Positions 38,414 through 50,300 of a stretch of DNA of 64,000 nt are shown here, piece by piece. Below the pieces are notes generated by a model. That model was not told where the DNA came from and did not search any database. It was given only the letters and a program-made list of their open reading frames with translations. The stretch lies in assembly GCF_037975245.1 (NCBI RefSeq), contig NC_092571.1, positions 26,736,564 through 26,800,563 on the forward strand, written 5' to 3'. Each line of letters begins with the position of its first letter. Position 1 is the first letter of the stretch. Made by a program: the position numbers and the translations under genes. This DNA is from Apostichopus japonicus. Lineage: Eukaryota > Echinodermata > Holothuroidea > Aspidochirotida > Stichopodidae.

Positions 38414-39826
38414 ATGGGGTTCTCGTCTCTGCACTATCTCTCTTTATTGTTCGCCGTGTACCAATCCAGTAGTCAATCTCTTTTCTCAGAAGTCCCCGTG
38501 AAACTGTTTCTAAACCAGAATTCCAATATCTATCAAGTTGACGTAAAGGAATACTTAATCGTTAGGAATGATGATGACGTAATTATAGGATGCAGCACAT
38601 CTGTTCAACAAGTCGGCAATAACACTAATATACGGATAACTTTAAGAAATGGAAACCACACCTTAAAGCAACAAGAAACAGGAGACGAAAGAAAACTACT
38701 CTGGTCCGGAGAGCCATTTATAACCTCAAACTTATCATGCGAAATCAATTTGATGTTTTTAGATAGTGGGCACACTTCAAGTGTTATAGTTAATGATATC
38801 GTTATACGAATGAGACAGGGGTTAACTTGTTTTCCAAATACTTCCAATAATGTTTTCCTTAGGGATGAAATTGTTCAAATTGTGTGTACAGCACCTAGAG
38901 ATGGATACAGCTGGGACATAGAACCACCTGCGAGCCTGATACTGGACAATGACCAAGTGGCAATGTTTCTAGGTATGGTTCGTGTTGTACGTAACTTTGT
39001 GAAACTATCTGCTTCGGGGGTGACGGGCAGTATCACATGCTCTCGTCCTCGGATCAATGCAGAAGAATGCTCAATACAAAGTAAACTGATCAGGCTGGAA
39101 GAGAGTTTGATCCTTTCTGTCTCACCGCAAACATTTTCTCATTCTACTATTGGAATTGGTAGTTTTAAATGTTACAGTAACGTGGCCACAGAATATGTAT
39201 CATGGCATGTCGAATTAATCGAGAGGCATGGATTTAGTTTAGAGGTGGGACCGTTATCAGATCTACCTTGGTCGTATGTAATAACCCATTACACTAACGA
39301 ATCCGTGCTTACGTTGAGCGCTGACGCCCGTGGTATCAAATCAGTTTCGTGTTCGACAAGCAGAGCTGGATACGTCGTCATGGCAACTGCGAAGAATATT
39401 ACATCTGATATTATTCAAAAAGACAATTCTGAAAATCATGATACAGAGACTACTTGCAGTGATAATAATATCTCGGTACTCCCTTATGTAATTGCGATTA
39501 TAATACTTATTATAGTTTGTATCGTTTTCACGACGATTACCGGTTACGTAATGTACAACATAATTCGTTCTAAAGTAATGGCAAGTGAAGTTGCTGGACC
39601 TGACACTGAAATGACTACCAAAGAATCATCGGGCCCATATGACGACCACCACTACTATGCAGCTAGCGAACGTAAACTCTCGTGTGATAATCGTACGGGC
39701 GACGTTAAAGTTGAGGATTCGATCACTGTGGAAACGGGGATTAGTAAAGATATTGAGCATCTCTCTTCCGACATACTGGACTATGGGGCAGTTATAGCCA
39801 CCAATGACGTTTATGAAAGTACTTGA
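38414..39826 (+). CDS. intronless three-Ig-domain transmembrane receptor with ITIM-like tail
   Basis: A single exon of 470 residues. I start at the ATG at 38414 because an in-frame codon 27 bases upstream is GTG; the ATG opens MGFSSLHYLSLLFAVYQSSS, a good signal peptide. Three Ig-like modules follow by cysteine pairs: C60/C109, C158/C209 (with YSWDIEP between) and C253/C313 (with VSWHVEL between). Several N-x-S/T glycosylation sites are present. One membrane helix (about 355-381, PYVIAIIILIIVCIVFTTIT) precedes a tail of about 90 residues. The tail contains LDYGAV (Tyr457), which fits the ITIM pattern [SIVL]xYxx[VIL], and a terminal DVYEST (Tyr467). This implies a plasma-membrane receptor with inhibitory or SH2-recruiting potential. 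Ligand and orthologue are unknown. The architecture parallels the locus at 58274, suggesting one family. Confidence 0.82.
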   Translation: MGFSSLHYLSLLFAVYQSSSQSLFSEVPVKLFLNQNSNIYQVDVKEYLIVRNDDDVIIGCSTSVQQVGNNTNIRITLRNGNHTLKQQETGDERKLLWSGEPFITSNLSCEINLMFLDSGHTSSVIVNDIVIRMRQGLTCFPNTSNNVFLRDEIVQIVCTAPRDGYSWDIEPPASLILDNDQVAMFLGMVRVVRNFVKLSASGVTGSITCSRPRINAEECSIQSKLIRLEESLILSVSPQTFSHSTIGIGSFKCYSNVATEYVSWHVELIERHGFSLEVGPLSDLPWSYVITHYTNESVLTLSADARGIKSVSCSTSRAGYVVMATAKNITSDIIQKDNSENHDTETTCSDNNISVLPYVIAIIILIIVCIVFTTITGYVMYNIIRSKVMASEVAGPDTEMTTKESSGPYDDHHYYAASERKLSCDNRTGDVKVEDSITVETGISKDIEHLSSDILDYGAVIATNDVYEST

Positions 39827-39829
39827 TGG

Positions 39830-40935
39830 GCAAACGCTTACTGATAGGCCTACTTATACAGATCAGGGAGCTTTCGCCGCGCTCCCTGTATAGACCTTGG
39901 CTGGTCGTACCTTATATAAAGTTGATTTATTTTAAAATAAGGAATTCCCAACTTTCATTCTCACTTTCATTGATTTCTTGTGTTTTGTATGTTCATATGC
40001 AGCATATGGGTCTAAATAGAATTCGGCATTTTTGTTGTATCAAAACTATACGAATTACGTAATGCAGACAATGGTAAAAACTGCCCTGTGTCCATTGCAC
40101 TCCAACCCAAAAGTTGAAACAAGTTGACAGCCTTCTCAAATTGGGAGTAAACGTAAAAATTCGAATACGCATATTAGGTCTATTGTACTTGAATGATAAC
40201 ACAAATTAGCCCCGATAAACATTAATTACGCATTAAGCGTAATATGCTTCAAGATGCATTTCATAGGATACTTGAATGTAAACCAATGACCGGCCGTAGT
40301 ATAGGCCTATACATTAGACTATCACCGATAGTTTAATTACATGTCAGTTAAAAATAATTATATGCCAAAACAAAGATGCGGTATCCATTTTAACTTCAGC
40401 CGATTAATTCTGATTATCGCATTTGTAAGTTAATGCTGTTACGTAGAATTGACATGTACCCTCACAGTAACCATATAATATGTGCTTACCGCGTATACAT
40501 TGCACAATTACGCCTGTGAGTTTAGTACCGTAGTTCTGGCGCGTAAGTGTCTACTGTATTATAAACAACTTCTTGTCGATTAATATGTAAAGTCTATGAC
40601 CTGATAACCAATGGATATTAAGTACTGATTGAAATTTAGTTACAATTTGTAGTCAAAATCAACAGTCTGCATATAGACGGAGTTTGATTAAGTTATTGTT
40701 TATTGACATCAATTTCTTATCTAGTCGAATACTTCATGCTTGCTGAGCAGGGGGGGGGGGGGTCTGATGTGTCGTGCATGTCTCAGCCTGGAGGATCCTC
40801 GGTTATGTGCTTTATTATCACCGCTGTTGTTGGTGTACGATGTAGCCTTGTCGTTACTGTTTTTCGTCTTGTTAAATTTTATATAGCGCTACCCCTGGAT
40901 GGACTTCATCGTCTCGTTACAATAAGTTTGGCTAC
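39830..40935. other. intergenic stretch
   Basis: No exon is recognised. A tataggcctatac palindrome lies at 40301-40313, and a G12 run at 40749-40760. Confidence 0.5.
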
Positions 40936-41160
40936 AAACATAGGCGTATGAGACGGGGGGCTGGGGGGGGGGGCTGCAGCCTCCCTCCAACTTAATTTTT
41001 TTGGTGAAAATTCGGGCAATATGCTGAGAATTTTTTGGGCACCTACTGAAAGAAAAATAATTTGCAATGTGTTTTTTAATGGTTAAACTTATAATATTAT
41101 TATCATTTTTATTGTCACGACTTCCCCAATAATTGTAACCAATATGGAAGGGTAATAACA
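40935..41160 (+). repeat. 'CCCGAATTT'/G-tract dispersed repeat copy
   Basis: It begins ataggcgtatgagacggggg with long G-runs, then ctgcagcctccctccaactt, attcgggcaa and ataatttgcaatgtg. The reverse complement of the same block order is found at 44935-45140, inside the first intron of the SLC16-like gene. Confidence 0.8.
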
Positions 41161-42775
41161 CGGAAAATGATTGTATGTTGTTGGCATGTGTGGCAGAGAA
41201 CTCCTTAGTAAAATGATGTTTATGCTGGTATATATGATGTTAAGGGTAATCGTTCAATGATTGTTTTTCTTGATTTGCAAAAAAAGTTGGATTGGCGGCT
41301 TAAAAAAATTAGGTTAGTAAATGTTCAATGCGTGGAGCTTTCTTTTAGCGATATACGATGTCTATAGGCTTTAGTTGTTAACCTGAGTATGCAGTATTGC
41401 GTGATTTAATATAATGTTGCAGTGTGGTGTATCTTATGCGGATAAGGCCACGTATTGTATCGGTACCATCTACTCGATCAGGTGATTACCAAGAAGTGTC
41501 TTGACATTGGTTTTTTGTTAGGATTTGACATTGTTATTATGGTATCAATTAAATTTCGTAGTGTCGTATCGCAATTCCTACGTTGACTAACACACTAAGG
41601 CTGCCAGAATATATGTACTACCCGACGTATAATTAAATGATCGTTTGGGCTAATATTTACGCATCATGACAGTTAGAGATTTTGATTTAGAAAATTTAAT
41701 CAGCAATCTGCCAGCGCTTGCTGAGGAATTTTCGGTTTCACCAAGGAATTTTTAAAATGTTTTCAATTACATTTAATCCTTCCGATTTTTAGGTCCACCA
41801 GTAGTAGTTTATTTCGTCCTCTCCAATATCCAAAGTATTAAAAAGAAAGATGGCGACTGAATACATACCCAGAAAATCTAACCAGTATTTAATTTAAAAA
41901 AATTGGGGTGGGGAGGAAATCTGGCTTCCATCATTTCTAGGGAGGGGTCTGATGGGAGGTGTTTTCCCTCCCATTGAGTAATTTTGCATCGGTAAGGGGG
42001 CTGCAAAGCAAAATGTGCTCTATTTCCCCCTTAATTTTAAATGAACTATACAACTCTAAATTTTACCAGTGTTATACGACATTGTTCACATGCATATAAT
42101 TCTTGTTGACGTCCCAGCTTCGTTACCGAAAATGTCTGTGGAAGTCACTCTGCCCGTCCTTTAGTTGGTTTGTGTTTCTTGTGTAAATCTTGCGGCAGGT
42201 TTTATACTCAAAGTTAACGACGGAGTGAGGGCGCTTTTCGCCATTTATTTCATCCACAATTGTTAAATATTCTCGAACCTGCTCTGCCCGTTGTCTTTAG
42301 CTGACCGTACTTATACCCTATGGATAATGCACGGTTAACTCACCATTGGCATGCTGAAACTCTCGTGTCTCAAAACCAACTGGCACCGAGATACATGGAT
42401 AGAAAAAAGAAGAAAGAAACGTTTTAAGCAGGAAGAAATAGAGTACATCTCTTTGTTGTGGATCATGGCAGGGGCGGGGGATGCTTAAGGTGCGATAACA
42501 ATAGTCGGTCAATTCATTTGTTTCTTCTTTTTTTAAGGAGGGAGAGGGGAGTTTGCACCATTGAACATGATGTTTGAAGCTCCACATTGTCATTATTGAC
42601 CAAGTGGAACAACTTAGGCCGCGTTTACATTACTGATCAGAGTAAGATGTAAGATCCGTGAAAAAAGTGGGGGGTGGGGAATTGTTTACAACGGCGTCAA
42701 TTTAGCAACAACCATGTAAACTTCGTTAACGTTCTGATTTCTATATATATATATTCTATATAAATTCTATATATA
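41161..42775. other. intergenic stretch
   Basis: I see no supportable exon. A short tata-rich foldback (tatatatatattctatataa) lies near 42743-42780. Confidence 0.5.
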
Positions 42776-42779
42776 TATT

Positions 42780-43495
42780 CCTCCATTTCATTAACATAAA
42801 GTCTGTTAAAAGTATCTCTTTTGAGATCCGGCTTTAGGAATATCAAATGATTTTCGAGTTGGTTAGCATCATGTTAGATCTCTAGAGTAAGGCAAAATAT
42901 GTCACCAAAAACAGAACTAAAGTATTGTTCGATACAGGTGTCAAACGCCTACAGTGAAACTACGACTTTCCTTACCGGTTTCGAACCTCTGGACATACAA
43001 TCAGCGTCTATAGCCTAGACGAATAGGGTGTCCGCGTACAAAGCGGGAGGCCCGGATTCGAATCCCGGTGGAGGCTGAAAGTTTTTCCACTGTTCTGGAT
43101 TTTCCTTCTCATTACGATTTTCATTTATATATATTCATTTGCCTTGGTCGTTTACCTCCATTTCATTAACATAAAGTCTGTTTAAAGTATCTCCCTCGAG
43201 ATCCGGCTTTAGGAATCACAAATGATTTTCCAGTTGGTTAGCATCATGTTTGATCTCTAGAGTAAGGCAAAATATGTCACCAAAAACAGAACTAGTATTG
43301 TTCGATACAGGTTACAAACGCCTACAGTGGAATTACGACCTTCCTTACCGGTTTCGAACCTCTGGATATACAATCAGCGTCCATAGCCTAGTTGGTTAGG
43401 GTGTCCGCGTACAAAGCGGGAGGCCCGGATTCGAATCCCGGTGGAGGCTGGAAGTTTTTCCACTGTTCTTGATTTTCCAACTCATTACGATTTTC

Positions 43496-43510
<15 letters not shown>
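42780..43510 (+). repeat. tandem pair of tRNA-derived SINEs
   Basis: Two copies of a roughly 370-base unit (about 42780-43137 and 43155-43510) begin tccatttcattaacataaag and end in tatata. Near the 3' part of each is a 74-base tRNA-like head (43004-43077 and 43377-43450) with A box tagcctagttggttagggtg and B box gattcgaatcccggtgg. Upstream, ccggtttcgaacctctgg gives a second B-box-like word. The acceptor arms do not pair properly, so these are SINE heads and not working tRNA genes. A related head lies on the minus strand at 56615-56710. Confidence 0.85.
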
Positions 43511-43545
<35 letters not shown>

Positions 43546-43555
43546 ATATATACCC
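43499..43555. repeat. (TA)n microsatellite at SINE tail
   Basis: Pure TA with a single TT interruption, forming the 3' tail of the second SINE copy. Confidence 0.95.
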
Positions 43556-44387
43556 CTGTTAGACATCTGGATAAAGTAATATTTCAATACATTTGATATG
43601 ATGGAATCAATACCTAAGTTTTTGAACACCCTAATGTTATTAAGTGCTGGTTCATTCCAAATTAAGTGAATGTTATAGCTAAATTGCTTTATTTGTTAGT
43701 ATCTGTAACAGCAAACTCTTTTGAGACATCTAACCCACCAGAATAAAGATAATATATTTGTGTCTGCTCATTTTACTATGTATTAACAAGGTAACACTGT
43801 TGTGTTAAATTATTCCATGTAAATAGCTATGTATCCAGCATTTATGAATAGATGTATATTTACATACTTTTACAAATAAGAAACGTTACATGCAAGTAAA
43901 AGATAAAATAAGCAACATATTTCAAATGTAATATTTTTCATGTACTTATACAATGCAAATACCAGGCCTTGGCTAATGGACCATGCACATTTCAACGTAT
44001 AATAGTAGAATTCACTCGGACATCTTTCATATTTCAGCTTTTACTTGGAGAAAAAGATAAAAGTTATATTTCCTTTATTACCCAAATGTTTCCTATTTTC
44101 TCTTCTATATATAAAATACGGGTAGGATTTCTGAACCCAAAGACTTACTTATTCACTGCAAACCAATAAAATGATGGTTCTTCAGTACAAATGCCCGCAA
44201 ATGCCCCCAACGATTGTAAATATATATACAATCGCTGACTCGATCAGAATACTGAGCAACTGTCAAACACATGTGCCTGTAGCTAGTGATAGACGCACAT
44301 ATCGGCAGTAGCAATAGGCCACTATCAACAGCCAGCCTTACTTGCCAGTTAGTAGTGACGAATGCTATATGTTTGTCCCAGTATATA

Positions 44388-47300
44388 ATGGAGAGGAACG
44401 AAGTTACTCGACTGGCAAAGGCAAACACTTTCGTTGCTAGGTTGCTTTGTAAATTCCTATTTTCGGGATCGGTGAAGGCTTACGGTGTTATTCTGACAAC
44501 GTTTCTCGACGATTTCAAAACAACGCATTTCATTCTTGGATGCTCATTCGCCCTCCAGATGAGTTCGTGCAACATGGCATGTAAGTGTGAACTATGGCAG
44601 TAGTATTACAATGGGTGCATCTAGAATAAGGTTGTAGAGCTGAATTAATGCATTATGAGTATTATTATATCCATATTTGACGAAATATATCAAGTAGAAA
44701 TTGAACTGTATTGTGTCCGTTAGTTTATAGTTCGGTATACGACAAGGAGGAGGGTCGTGTGGTGTGTGTGTGGTTCCTTGACTTGCATAGGCGTAGGAGC
44801 CCAATTTGATTGGGGGGGGGGGGGGGGCTGTAACGACTTGCCGAAAAATATAACCAAAATTGTTCAACAGTTTAATGTACATATCATATAGGCATGCATC
44901 TGTTATTACATCGCATGCCAATTACATGCAATCTTTTGCCGAGCTATTACCCTTCCATATTGGTTATCATTTTGGGGGAAGTCGTTACAATTATCATGAT
45001 AATGATATAATATTAGTTTAACCATTGAAGAACACATTGCAATTTATTTTTCTTTCAGTAGGTGCCCGAATAATTCTCAGCGTATTGCCCGAATTTTCAC
45101 AAAAATATTTGATTGGGAGGGGGGGGGGGGGCTGCAGCGTTACAAGCACACTGTCAGTTCTTGAACTATGATGTAATATTTGCAAAGTTTGTTTTCAATT
45201 TACAAAGATTAGGTGATCTTCATATTATTATTCTTGATTCACCTTCCCTGATTAACAGCATTCTATTCTAATCTGTGGAGGTCAAAAGGTCGGTTTTCAG
45301 TAATTACTTGACTTTACTATTTGCAGTGCCACATTAATTGTTCTCTTGGGAAACGTGTCAAGGGTCAAATCACTAAGACTGCTGGTATTGTAGTTTTCGA
45401 TTATTTATGTTTTTATAAGCAATTTGTAACTCGAATGTAACACCAAAACAAGATATGATATGAGATGATCCGGCAACTTCACGTTACAGAAAAACACACA
45501 CACACACACGCATACACACACACATTTGTTGTTACAAAAGGAGACGCGTGGAAGATTCCAGTTGCACTTGGAAATGTTACAAATTAGTTACTTTGGTAAC
45601 ATAGTTACCCTTCTCGTGTATCTGTAAACTTAACCAGTTATCTTTATTTATTATTATATTCTCCTTCTCTAAATGTTATAAACGCTGCAGAGTCATGAAG
45701 ACAACTAAATCTCTTTTTTCTAATAAAATGTAAGGTTTTTTATTCTATATTCGCAGCACCTTTAGTCAAGTTTTTGAGGCGTTTTGCTGAATATAAAACC
45801 TTGTACATGTTTGGAGGGATGCTAGCTGCTGCGGGATACTTTTGTCGCGCTATTTTCCCAATGAATGGAATATGGGAACTGTTTATCTATTCGGCAATTA
45901 CAGGTGAGTATTGTTGTTCAAATTTTAGTATTTGCGACAAACCAGAAATTCTGTCGCGTTGTTTTCATTTCTGACCTACTTAATATCGTCTTTAGTTCAA
46001 AAATCCTCTTTTATTGCTCTCGCAGGTATTGGATTCGGCTTATGCAATATTTCTTCGGTAGTCTACATGGAGAGAGCATTCCGTGATTCGTTCCCCACTG
46101 CCTATTCCATATCACTCTTTGCTGCGTATTTCGGAATCGCCATCTTGCCTTTATTGTCAGAATACCTGTTCAAATCCTTTGGAATTCGAGTTGACATGAC
46201 AGTGTTTGGAGCACTCTGTTTTATGTTGGTGCCCGTGGGACTCATACTGCCATCAAAAGAATTGAAAAGCAGCGACAAGGCTCAACAACGTCGTAGCGAG
46301 GAACATTTACCTTTAACAGCTGAAGAAATGACACGGCGCAACCCGAATAATAATACTGCATCTTCTTCCATCATGGACCAAAACCGTGAACTTTCCGGAT
46401 ATGACCGGCAAAGAGAAACAGTCAGTACCAAGTTGGAATCGACAGAGAATTTATTGGAAGAGAAAAGATTAAACCATCCCTTATTTTCCGGTCATCCTGA
46501 CTTTCTTCTGGTTTGGGCTATAGCTACCATGTATGGATTGACTTTGTCTAGTTGGGCTATCTTTTTGATCCCGTTTGGCGAATCCGCCGGATTAGACTCT
46601 TCCACAGCCGTTTTGATGTCATTCTGCGGTGGCATTGGTGGTGTACTGGGAGATTTGTATTGCATTTGCATCTTCTACAAAGGTCTTGGAAACATCCTGA
46701 GTGGACTTGCTTTACCATCTTTTCTAGTGTTTCTTAGTTTTATCGTGACATTAATATCGAGTGAATTTCCTGCACTGGCTTTGTATTCGTTTATAAGTGG
46801 CTTTGGTATCGCTGTTCAGGGAATCGTGTCCACCAGCTTTACTCCGTCAACACTTTGTGACGACCATTTTGAAGTTGCCATTGTACTATCATGTTTCACA
46901 GAGGGTATCGCCGCCCAGTTAGGTAGCGGTTTAACTGGTAAGGCGTTCACTTCTTTCTTCTTCTTCTCCTTTTTTTTTACTATAAACTATAACATCACAT
47001 GATGAAATTTCACCATCCGCCGTTTTTCTTCATTCGAAGATATTAATAAATTGCTATTTTGTTAATCATTTGCTGTAATCAGACCCAAAGTAGTTAATGA
47101 TTTTCCGCTACTATCTTTATTCTTGCACAGCTTAAGCTTGGAAATGACTCTATGCGTTTCGAAATAGCAAATTGATAAAACTGTTCATTTTAAGAAACAA
47201 AATGGGGAAAGGGGAAGGCTTCAACAAGCATTAATTAAAGACATTAATGATCGGAAGTATCAAAAAACGTATTTACTGAGGACAGATTTCATTCCTGTTT

Positions 47301-50300
47301 TCTGTTACGCCATGCCTCTTGAGGTAAACAAGCCAATGTGATAATGCACTGAAATGCTCATTCAACACTAATGAAGTTCTCCCAGCCAGTTGGGCCTTTT
47401 AATTAATGCTAATACCTCTCTAAACTGTACTCCAATATAATGCTCTCATAGCACTGGCATATTGACAGTACAAACAGTTACTGACCTTGATCTGATAGAA
47501 ACATGATATTCATACTGCTCGTATATACTGACAATACGAGTGCTCTGAAGCGCGACATGACACTACAGTATATACAAAATGTTCCAACTGGGTGGCTCAC
47601 CTTGCCCGAAGAACAGTTGGTGGTCGATTCGACAATAGCAGTGATAAACAGTAATAAGCGTGCAAAACCTAGCCTATAGTCACACATAATCTACTACACT
47701 TTGCACATACCTCCAATCATCTTCACAGCCTCTCTCTGACTATGCCTCATTGCGTAATTTGGTAAGAACTATATATGTCTCTGACTAGGCTATACTTAGA
47801 CATATAGCCTACGTACAGTAACAGTTAGCTCACTGACGTTCGATGAAGCTGATGGAAGGAACAATGACTTACCAACTTGAATGTATATTTAATTAAGCAA
47901 TAATCTCCCTTCCAAAAGTCCTAAAATAGTTGTCCTGTGATAAAACCTAACACAGAGGAAGCATTATAGGTCGAGAAGAAAACCGGTATCACTAAGCCTA
48001 CTACTATCTAACAGGATTAGTGTGCAGTATTCATTCATTCATTTATTTATCATCACAGTGCCAACAAAATACAAAATAGTACATATAAGTAAATCAAATA
48101 ATTCTAAGCACAAATCAAGAATTACAAAATGAACAACAAGTGTACACTGAGATAAACGGAGACCAGAAAAAAAGTTATGAGGCGAACTTTTACAAAGTCT
48201 GGCCACCGTGCTAGAGAACCCCTCCGCCACCTAATTAGGTAGGGGAGGGAATGAGCAACAAATAAAGGTTAAAAGAGACGAGTAGACTAAGTTTTACACA
48301 CATGAGTTATCATGTGTTAGTAAGGTGCAGTTTAAGATTCTTCTTAAAAATATTTACTGTACGAATTTCCTTAAATATTTGGCAATGAATTCCAGAGATT
48401 AATACCAGTAAAATAAATACGTTTTTTGTTCTATGCTCAATTCTTGGCTTACTATTACGAAAAAAAAGGAGCACTTCGTGCATCATGGTTACGAATTTCA
48501 AAATTATACTGTATGCAGTTACTTATTGTATATATCAGGTAGAAGATTATTTAAAAGGCGATACATGAATACACCTAATTGCATAGTATGTATATTATTA
48601 ATGGTCATTACATCGAGTTTTTCAAACAGGAGTGGTTGTATGCATCAATAAAACCAGCATTGCACATAATGTGTACCAGCCCTCTTTTGAGTTACCCAAA
48701 CCCCACACAATATTAGCATAAGAAATTACCGGCAAGATCAGTGCATTGTACAACAATAGAAGAACTAGAATCAATATACTCTTTAAATCTATTAATAATG
48801 CCTACATACATTGCTACTTTGTTACATATATTATTAATATGCAATGTCCAATCTTGATTCTCATGAATAGTAACTCCTAAAAATTTGGTACATGTCACTC
48901 TATTACATGTATATGTACAGTACACATACCTTAACAATGTGTTACCATTATCAGTACGGAATACTGCTGCCGGACGGACCATTTAGTCAGGTGGCTTAGC
49001 AACAATTTTCAGGCTTAACGTTACCGTCTGGACAAAAGTACCAAATTTGGCATGGAGTTTCTTTTCGGCCTATCTATTGATTTTATCCGTGGAACCCACT
49101 TGATCGGCTCCGATTTTCCAAGATGGCGGCCAAAATCCAAGATGGCCGCCAGAAAAAAAGGAAATGTCATATATCTGGCTGTAAAAATCGGAGATGAGCA
49201 AATTAGGGGTCAATTGAGGTGTTTCCGGGGTCACTGAAACAGATGATGGTCATGGCATGTTGCTTGAGTAACCCACTTCCAAGATGGCGGCCAAAATCCA
49301 AGATGGCCGCCTGGAATAAAGGAAATTTCATATATATTCATTCTCCAGACCCCCTGTGCCCTTTACTGATCGGGACCATCAAACCTTCCGTCCTCAAACG
49401 TGTAAATGAAACCGGGCTAACACCCTGACTATATGTTATGGCTGGTATTCTAATTGTGTCACTTTGGCTCAGGAAGCCACTTAGGACTTATTGGGGAACT
49501 TTGAGGTATGATCGACCGTGGATAGACACTGTCGCAAAGCCCGTTATTATATGGGAGTTACGAGTGTCATGTAAGACTGATTACATTGTATCAACTATAT
49601 AATAGGGTAACTTGAGGGAAACCGACCAGATGTGAATACCGACTCATTGGGAGATTTTGTACGATTGTGCACCCTTCATAAACACAACGTCAATTCTGCT
49701 AACAACACACGCTAAGTCAGGTTACTAGTCATCTTAAGTATTTAGGTCGTTCTTTTCGAACTTGTACTCCAGGGCTGCTGTTAGCGAGGATCTCCAGTTA
49801 GACTTGTTGTCTGGTATAGACAAGCCCCCCCCCCCCCCTCATAGTAAAAACGATAGCTTGGGTTCGAATCTCTCCGTTGGTGAGCTCTGGACAGCGGTAA
49901 CAGCGATGAAGAAGGGAAAGTCCCCCGGCCCGATGGCCTCCCTGCTGAGTTCTATAGGACCTTCTGGGAGGTTTTCGGTGGGGACTTGAGAGACGTGTTC
50001 GCTACCTCTTTCCAGTTGAATTACATGAGCCAAACACAGCGGGTTGGAATATTGTTCTCCTCCCAAAGTTGGGAGACCCTTTGGACCCTAAAGGGCGTCC
50101 AATAACGCTGTTAAATGTGGACTTCAAAATCCTGGCCAAAGCACTAGGAAATCGCCTAGCGGATATAATGCCGGATATTGTAGGTCCTCTCCAGACTTGT
50201 GCTGTGGAAGGCAAGTGTATTCAACATAAACTCTGGTTGATGAGAGACTTGATCGAGTTTGTTAAAGTTCGTGATTTGCCATGTGCACTGGTCTCCTTGG

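Noticed and set aside
43004..43077. Functional tRNA gene
   Set aside because: A and B boxes are good, but the acceptor arms do not pair and the sequence is embedded in a repeated SINE unit. The same applies to 43377-43450 and 56613-56712.
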